Below, one piece after another: positions 4,732-8,008 of a stretch of DNA of 8,008 nt. Each line of letters begins with the position of its first letter. The first letter of the stretch is position 1. The notes beneath the pieces were generated by a model. That model did not search any database. It was not told the origin of the DNA and was given only the letters and a program-made list of their open reading frames with translations. The DNA comes from Candidatus Igneacidithiobacillus taiwanensis (GTDB taxonomy: Bacteria; Pseudomonadota; Gammaproteobacteria; Acidithiobacillales; Acidithiobacillaceae): contig DDOU01000016.1 of assembly GCA_002341825.1 (NCBI GenBank), positions 1 to 8,008 on the forward strand, read 5' to 3'. Both the position numbers and the translations under genes were made by a program.

Positions 4732-5429
4732 GGACGAGACTCCCATTCATCGGCGCGCAGAAAACGCCATTCGTGCTCGGGCAGATCGCCCAGGGTAAAG
4801 GGCCCGAAGGCCTCCCGATGCAGGCCGACCACGTGGTTGCCAAGCGCCGCCAGCATCCGTCGCACCTCGTGGTAGCGGCCCTCCCGTAAGGTCAGCAGAA
4901 TCTCGCGCGGACCCAGGCGTTGCAGCACTGCCGGCCGGCAGGGACTGCTCTCACCCTGCAAGCGTAGGGTGCCGCTGGCGAAAATCGACTCGGCATCTTC
5001 GCGCAAAGGCTCGGCAAGTTGCACACGATAGCGGCGCGGCACCGCCTGGCGCGGATGGCTCCAGCGATGTAGCCATTGTCCATCGTCGCTCAAGAGAAGA
5101 AGACCGCTGGTATCGCGGTCGAGGCGGCCAACGCTGCTCAAGACTGGTCGACGATAGCGCCAGCGCATGGGCAGGTCGTCGTAGATGCTGCGCGGGTCGT
5201 CATGGGCACAGACACTGCCGAGGCCCTTGTGATACAGCAAGTACAGGGGCTGGGCGGGATCCAAAGGCTCGTCGTCGACATAAACCTGTTGCGGATCGAC
5301 CTTGCTGTTACACTGCGGTCGCGGAAGATCGGTGATTTGAATACGGCCGTCGCGCAGCCATTGGCGTACTTCACTGCGACTGCAATAGCCGAGACGAGAG
5401 AGAAGATGATCGAGACGTTCCAGGCGCAT
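4728..5429 (-). CDS. rsuA: Ribosomal small subunit pseudouridine synthase RsuA
   Basis: RsuA converts U516 of 16S rRNA to pseudouridine. The 233-residue length matches E. coli (231). An N-terminal S4 RNA-binding domain (about 1-60, MRLERLDHLLSRLGYCSRSE) precedes the catalytic domain. The family motif GRLDRDTSGL (101-110) places the catalytic aspartate at D104. LSDDGQWLHRWSHPR (113-127) and EGRYHEVRRMLAALGNHVVG (183-202) match RsuA rather than RluE, which has no S4 domain and reads GRNRQVRRM. E. coli keeps nudJ beside rluE, so the pairing of a pseudouridine synthase with nudJ recurs here with a different family branch. The frame is open upstream to 5639 but that part overlaps the divergent gene and matches nothing; the ATG at 5429 fits the family start. 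No good Shine-Dalgarno is present. Confidence 0.93.
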   Translation of the reverse strand: MRLERLDHLLSRLGYCSRSEVRQWLRDGRIQITDLPRPQCNSKVDPQQVYVDDEPLDPAQPLYLLYHKGLGSVCAHDDPRSIYDDLPMRWRYRRPVLSSVGRLDRDTSGLLLLSDDGQWLHRWSHPRQAVPRRYRVQLAEPLREDAESIFASGTLRLQGESSPCRPAVLQRLGPREILLTLREGRYHEVRRMLAALGNHVVGLHREAFGPFTLGDLPEHEWRFLRADEWESRP

Positions 5430-5436
5430 GCTCGCC

Positions 5437-5442
5437 AGTGTA
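5437..5442 (-). promoter_or_regulatory. Possible -10 element giving a near-leaderless rsuA mRNA
   Basis: TACACT on the minus strand (5442-5437) ends 7 bases before the rsuA ATG. If used, transcription would start at or beside the start codon. This would fit the lack of a ribosome binding site. The -35 region is poor (TTCCGT at 17 bases), so this is tentative. Confidence 0.25.
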
Positions 5443-5456
5443 GCGAGGTGCCGGCG

Positions 5457-5485
5457 GTGACGGAAGCACGGCGACGTCCTACAAT
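5457..5485 (+). promoter_or_regulatory. Sigma-70-type promoter of the agmatine-deiminase-family gene
   Basis: GTGACG (5457-5462), a 17-base spacer and TACAAT (5480-5485) give a good promoter with a predicted start near 5492. The leader of about 23 bases contains GGGGAGGAAG before the ATG at 5515. It lies back to back with the rsuA start region. Confidence 0.55.
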
Positions 5486-5514
5486 GGCAGCGAGTCAGGG
5501 GAGGAAGAGCGGAG

Positions 5515-6546
5515 ATGACGGAGCGATTTAGTTTGCCAGCGGAGTGGGCACCCCAGGCAGCCGTGCAGCTGACTTGGCCGCATCGCGCCACCGATTGGGC
5601 CGATCGCTTGGCCGCGGTCTTGCCGGTTTTTGCCCGCATCGGTGCCGAAATCAGTCGGCGTCAGCCTCTGCTGGTGGCCGTCCACGATGCTGACAGCGAA
5701 AAGGAATGTCGGCAGCAGCTGGACGCGGCGGGCGCCGATCTGCGGCGCTGCCATCTCTACCATGCCCCGAGCAATGACTCCTGGGCCAGGGATCATGGCC
5801 CCATTACCCTGCGACACCCCGATGGCCGCCGCCAGCTCCTTGATTTTGCCTTTAATGCTTGGGGCCTGAAGTTTGCCGCCAACCTCGACAACCAACTCAC
5901 CCGGCGTCTACATGCCGCTGGCGCCTACGGGGAGTTGCCGTTGCGTACCCTCGGCATGGTGCTGGAAGGTGGCAGTATCGACAGCGATGGGCAGGGCAGT
6001 ATCCTCACCACCGATGCCTGTCTGCTTTCACCCAACCGCAATCCACAGTGGACGCGAGAAGAAATTAGCGATCAGCTCTGCACCCTGCTTGGGGCGGAAC
6101 GGATCTTCTGGCTGCAGTCCGGCCATCTTGAGGGTGACGATACCGATGCCCACATCGATACCTTGGCGCGCTTTTGTAGCCCCGGGGTCATTGCTTATCA
6201 GTCTTGCGATGATCCCGTGGATACGCATTTTGCGCCGCTGCAGCAAATGGCGGCAGAACTCGCTTCTTTCCCGCAAGCCGATGGCCGCCCCTACCATCTT
6301 GTGCCGCTCCCCTGGCCACGGGCGCGCTTCGACGAAGCAGGGGAGCGTTTACCCCTGAGCTATGCCAATTTTTTGATCATCAATGGTGCGGTGTTGTTGC
6401 CCACCTATGACGACCCCGCCGATGCAGTGGCGGCGGAGCGCCTCGCCACGGTGTTTCCGGATCGGGAGATCGTCTCCGTAACTTGTCTGGAACTGGCGCG
6501 TCAGCATGGTAGCTTGCACTGCGTGACCATGCAGATTCCAGCCTGA
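5515..6546 (+). CDS. aguA: Agmatine deiminase / peptidyl-arginine-deiminase-family protein
   Basis: The 343-residue protein belongs to the bacterial guanidino-group-modifying family whose main members are agmatine deiminases. These convert agmatine to N-carbamoylputrescine and ammonia in putrescine synthesis. The N-terminus PAEWAPQAAVQLTWPHRATDW (8-28) is typical. Catalytic-core motifs follow: SWARDHGPI (89-97, with D93), LEGGSIDSDGQGSILTTD (150-167, with E151), GHLEGDDTDAHIDTLARF (203-220, with H213 and D215). The nucleophile is C336 in HGSLHCVTMQIP (331-342). All expected active-site residues are present. AGGAAG lies upstream of the ATG. It is divergent from rsuA and 67 bases before lgt. 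The usual partner N-carbamoylputrescine amidase is not in the window, so the substrate is inferred; other arginine-type substrates remain possible. Confidence 0.88.
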   Translation: MTERFSLPAEWAPQAAVQLTWPHRATDWADRLAAVLPVFARIGAEISRRQPLLVAVHDADSEKECRQQLDAAGADLRRCHLYHAPSNDSWARDHGPITLRHPDGRRQLLDFAFNAWGLKFAANLDNQLTRRLHAAGAYGELPLRTLGMVLEGGSIDSDGQGSILTTDACLLSPNRNPQWTREEISDQLCTLLGAERIFWLQSGHLEGDDTDAHIDTLARFCSPGVIAYQSCDDPVDTHFAPLQQMAAELASFPQADGRPYHLVPLPWPRARFDEAGERLPLSYANFLIINGAVLLPTYDDPADAVAAERLATVFPDREIVSVTCLELARQHGSLHCVTMQIPA

Positions 6547-6559
6547 GGAGGAGGGTGCC

Positions 6560-6593
6560 TTGACAGGCAGGCGGCTCTTGACCATCTTGGGCC
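6560..6593 (+). promoter_or_regulatory. Tentative promoter before lgt
   Basis: A perfect -35 TTGACA (6560-6565) is followed after 17 bases by CATCTT (6583-6588), a poor -10. A small stem TGCCT/AGGCA (6556-6569) overlaps it. There is no terminator in the 67-base gap, so lgt may be transcribed from the upstream gene as well. Confidence 0.2.
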
Positions 6594-6613
6594 CTCGCTG
6601 AAGGGGAAGTTTC

Positions 6614-7444
6614 ATGCTGCACTATCCCAATATCAATCCGATGGGTTTTCAGCTCGGTCCCATTACCATTCACTGGTATGGGCTGCTGGAAATCATCAGT
6701 TTTATCATTGCCACCCTCTGGCTGATTCGGCGTGGCCGCCGCCCGCATACGCCGTGGAAGAAATCCGCCGTCGTAGATCTGGAATTTTACGTTGCCATTG
6801 GTGCCATCCTGGGCGGGCGAGTCGGGTATGTGCTTTGGTACAACCTGCCTTACTACGTCCAACATCCCCTGCACATGTTGTACATCTGGGATGGCGGGAT
6901 GTCCTTCCATGGCGGCCTGCTGGGCGTCGTTCTTGCCTGCTGGGTTTTTGCTCGTGGTAATCCTGAGCATTCCTTTCTGCCCACTCTCGACTTTATCGCC
7001 CCGGCGGTGCCCATCGGACTCGGTCTTGGCCGTATCGCCAACTTTGTCAACGATCAGCTATTTGGGCGCGTGAGTCATCTGCCCTGGGCCATGGTTTTCC
7101 CGGCGGGTGGACCGCAGCCGCGCCAGCCCTCCCAGCTCTACGAATTTCTTTTGGAAGGGGTTCTGCTGTTTCTGATCCTCGCCATCTACAGCCGGCGCCC
7201 ACGGCCCGTCGGTGCTGTGGGTGGGCTCTTCGTCTTCTGCTACGGGGTGTTCCGCTTCCTGGTCGAATTCGTACGGCAGCCCGATATCCAGCTCGGCTTC
7301 GTCCTTGGACCACTGACCATGGGGCAGGTCTTGTCCATCCCCATGATCCTCCTCGGGCCGGTCATCATTTGGTGGGCCTACCGCGGCGGTTTCGCTGCCG
7401 ATCCCGCCGGCGCGCCGGCAGCGGTGGAGGCCGCGGCTGAGTAG
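6614..7444 (+). CDS. lgt: Prolipoprotein diacylglyceryl transferase Lgt
   Basis: Lgt transfers a diacylglyceryl group from phosphatidylglycerol to the lipobox cysteine of prolipoproteins, the first step of lipoprotein maturation in the inner membrane. The 276-residue protein has about seven hydrophobic segments. Residues equivalent to the E. coli essential ones are present: Y22 in HWYG, H99 in MSFHGG, the signature GRIANFVNDQLFGR (139-152, with R140, N143 and G151), and R221 in VEFVRQPD. SQLYEFLLEG (173-182) and MGQVLSIPMIL (236-246) are further family blocks. The loop after the signature is about 20 residues shorter than in E. coli. The C-terminus is an Ala-rich tail. GAAGGGGAAG precedes the ATG. 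Its last 8 bases overlap the proposed start of rep, suggesting coupled expression. Confidence 0.96.
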   Translation: MLHYPNINPMGFQLGPITIHWYGLLEIISFIIATLWLIRRGRRPHTPWKKSAVVDLEFYVAIGAILGGRVGYVLWYNLPYYVQHPLHMLYIWDGGMSFHGGLLGVVLACWVFARGNPEHSFLPTLDFIAPAVPIGLGLGRIANFVNDQLFGRVSHLPWAMVFPAGGPQPRQPSQLYEFLLEGVLLFLILAIYSRRPRPVGAVGGLFVFCYGVFRFLVEFVRQPDIQLGFVLGPLTMGQVLSIPMILLGPVIIWWAYRGGFAADPAGAPAAVEAAAE

Positions 7445-8008
7445 TCTCGAGCTCAACGCCGCGCAGTGGGAGGCGGTGCGCCATGTGCACGGACCGCTGC
7501 TCGTCCTTGCCGGCGCTGGCTCCGGTAAAACGCGCGTCATTACCCAGAAAATTGTGCATCTCATCGAGGAGCAGCAGGTGGCGGCGGGTCACATTGCCGC
7601 CGTCACCTTTACCAACAAGGCGGCGCGGGAGATGAAGGCGCGCATCGCCCAGCGTCTGGAGGGGCGAGCCGGGCGCGGGCTGCTGGTGTCCACCTTTCAT
7701 CGTCTGGGTTTGACGATTCTGCGGCGCGAGCTGCCCCGCCTCGGCTACGGACCTGCATTCAGTGTCATCGACTCCGGCGACAGTCTCGCATTGCTGCGCG
7801 GTCTGTTGCGCGAGGCCAATGGTCCAGCCGACCTTGCCGAGGCCATCCAGGCGCGCATCTCTCGCTTCAAGAATGATGGGATATTGGCCGAGGAGGCCCG
7901 GGCCGAAGATCAGATCGGCGCCCTGGCCGCCGCCCTCTATCCCGAATACGAGCGCGCCCTGCACGCCTGTAATGCCGTCGATCTCGACGATCTCATTCTG
8001 TTGCCAAC
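7437..8008 (+). CDS. rep: ATP-dependent DNA helicase Rep (N-terminal part, 3' truncated by window edge)
   Basis: The visible 190 residues match the N-terminus of Rep, a UvrD/PcrA-type superfamily 1A 3'-5' helicase that helps replication forks past obstacles. The Q motif LNAAQWEAV (6-14) leads to Walker A AGAGSGKT (25-32). Motif Ia VTFTNKAAREM (56-66) and motif Ib STFHRLG (85-91) follow. RFKNDG and CNAVDLDDLILLP (to residue 190) correspond to Rep's WKNDL and CNVLDFDDLILLP, which favours Rep over UvrD. About 480 residues lie beyond the window. No ATG, GTG or TTG is available upstream of the Q motif. CTG at 7437 is chosen because GTGGAGG lies 6 bases before it and it puts the Q motif at the usual distance from the N-terminus. 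This start overlaps lgt by 8 bases. The first GTG downstream (near 7476) would delete the Q motif. Confidence 0.93.
   Translation, partial: MSSLELNAAQWEAVRHVHGPLLVLAGAGSGKTRVITQKIVHLIEEQQVAAGHIAAVTFTNKAAREMKARIAQRLEGRAGRGLLVSTFHRLGLTILRRELPRLGYGPAFSVIDSGDSLALLRGLLREANGPADLAEAIQARISRFKNDGILAEEARAEDQIGALAAALYPEYERALHACNAVDLDDLILLP

Noticed and set aside
5430..5639. Upstream extension of the RsuA frame by 70 codons
   Set aside because: It overlaps the start of the divergent agmatine-deiminase-family gene and has no similarity to the family, whose proteins start at MRL.
7365..7964. Minus-strand 199-codon ORF opposite lgt end and rep
   Set aside because: The plus-strand frame contains all Rep helicase motifs; the reverse frame is a GC-rich shadow.

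Overview
The window is 8 kb of GC-rich chromosomal DNA from a Gram-negative proteobacterium. YchF, RppH, NudJ, RsuA, Lgt and Rep all align by eye with their enterobacterial counterparts, usually with the same catalytic residue numbers. An Acidithiobacillus-like acidophile is my best guess, from gene style and the HdeD/PsiF/YidB content, but the sequence alone does not prove the genus. I see no mobile element, CRISPR array, tRNA or rRNA.

Layout. (1) 1-751 (+): the C-terminal two thirds of the ribosome-associated ATPase YchF. (2) 752-1031: 280 bases with no convincing gene. (3) 1032-2123 (-): a six-helix HdeD/DUF308 membrane protein followed by an Rrf2-family regulator with a three-cysteine Fe-S signature. 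The pair is headed by a good promoter, with an A/T-rich tract upstream and an inverted repeat over the predicted transcript start. (4) 2124-2468: a long intergenic region, very AT-rich in its middle, with a structured segment just before the next gene. (5) 2469-3609 (+): an unrecognised 92-residue protein, a YidB-family protein, and a secreted PsiF-like protein with an unusual Lys/Met/Glu/His-rich repeat region, closed by a strong intrinsic terminator. (6) 3665-5429 (-): rppH, nudJ and rsuA. rsuA and nudJ overlap by ATGA; rppH seems to have its own promoter. (7) 5515-8008 (+): an agmatine-deiminase-family protein, Lgt, and the N-terminal 190 residues of the Rep helicase, which appears to start at a CTG codon inside the end of lgt.

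Functionally this is mostly housekeeping: translation factor, rRNA modification, mRNA 5'-end decapping, nucleotide clean-up, lipoprotein maturation and replication-fork helicase. The accessory part is 1032-3609, with envelope or stress genes and small proteins. The best leads there are the HdeD/Rrf2 unit with its possible operator, the repeat-bearing PsiF-like protein, and the small protein ending in a motif like that of IF-2. I do not see a clearly new multi-gene system; the leads are modest and are graded as such.
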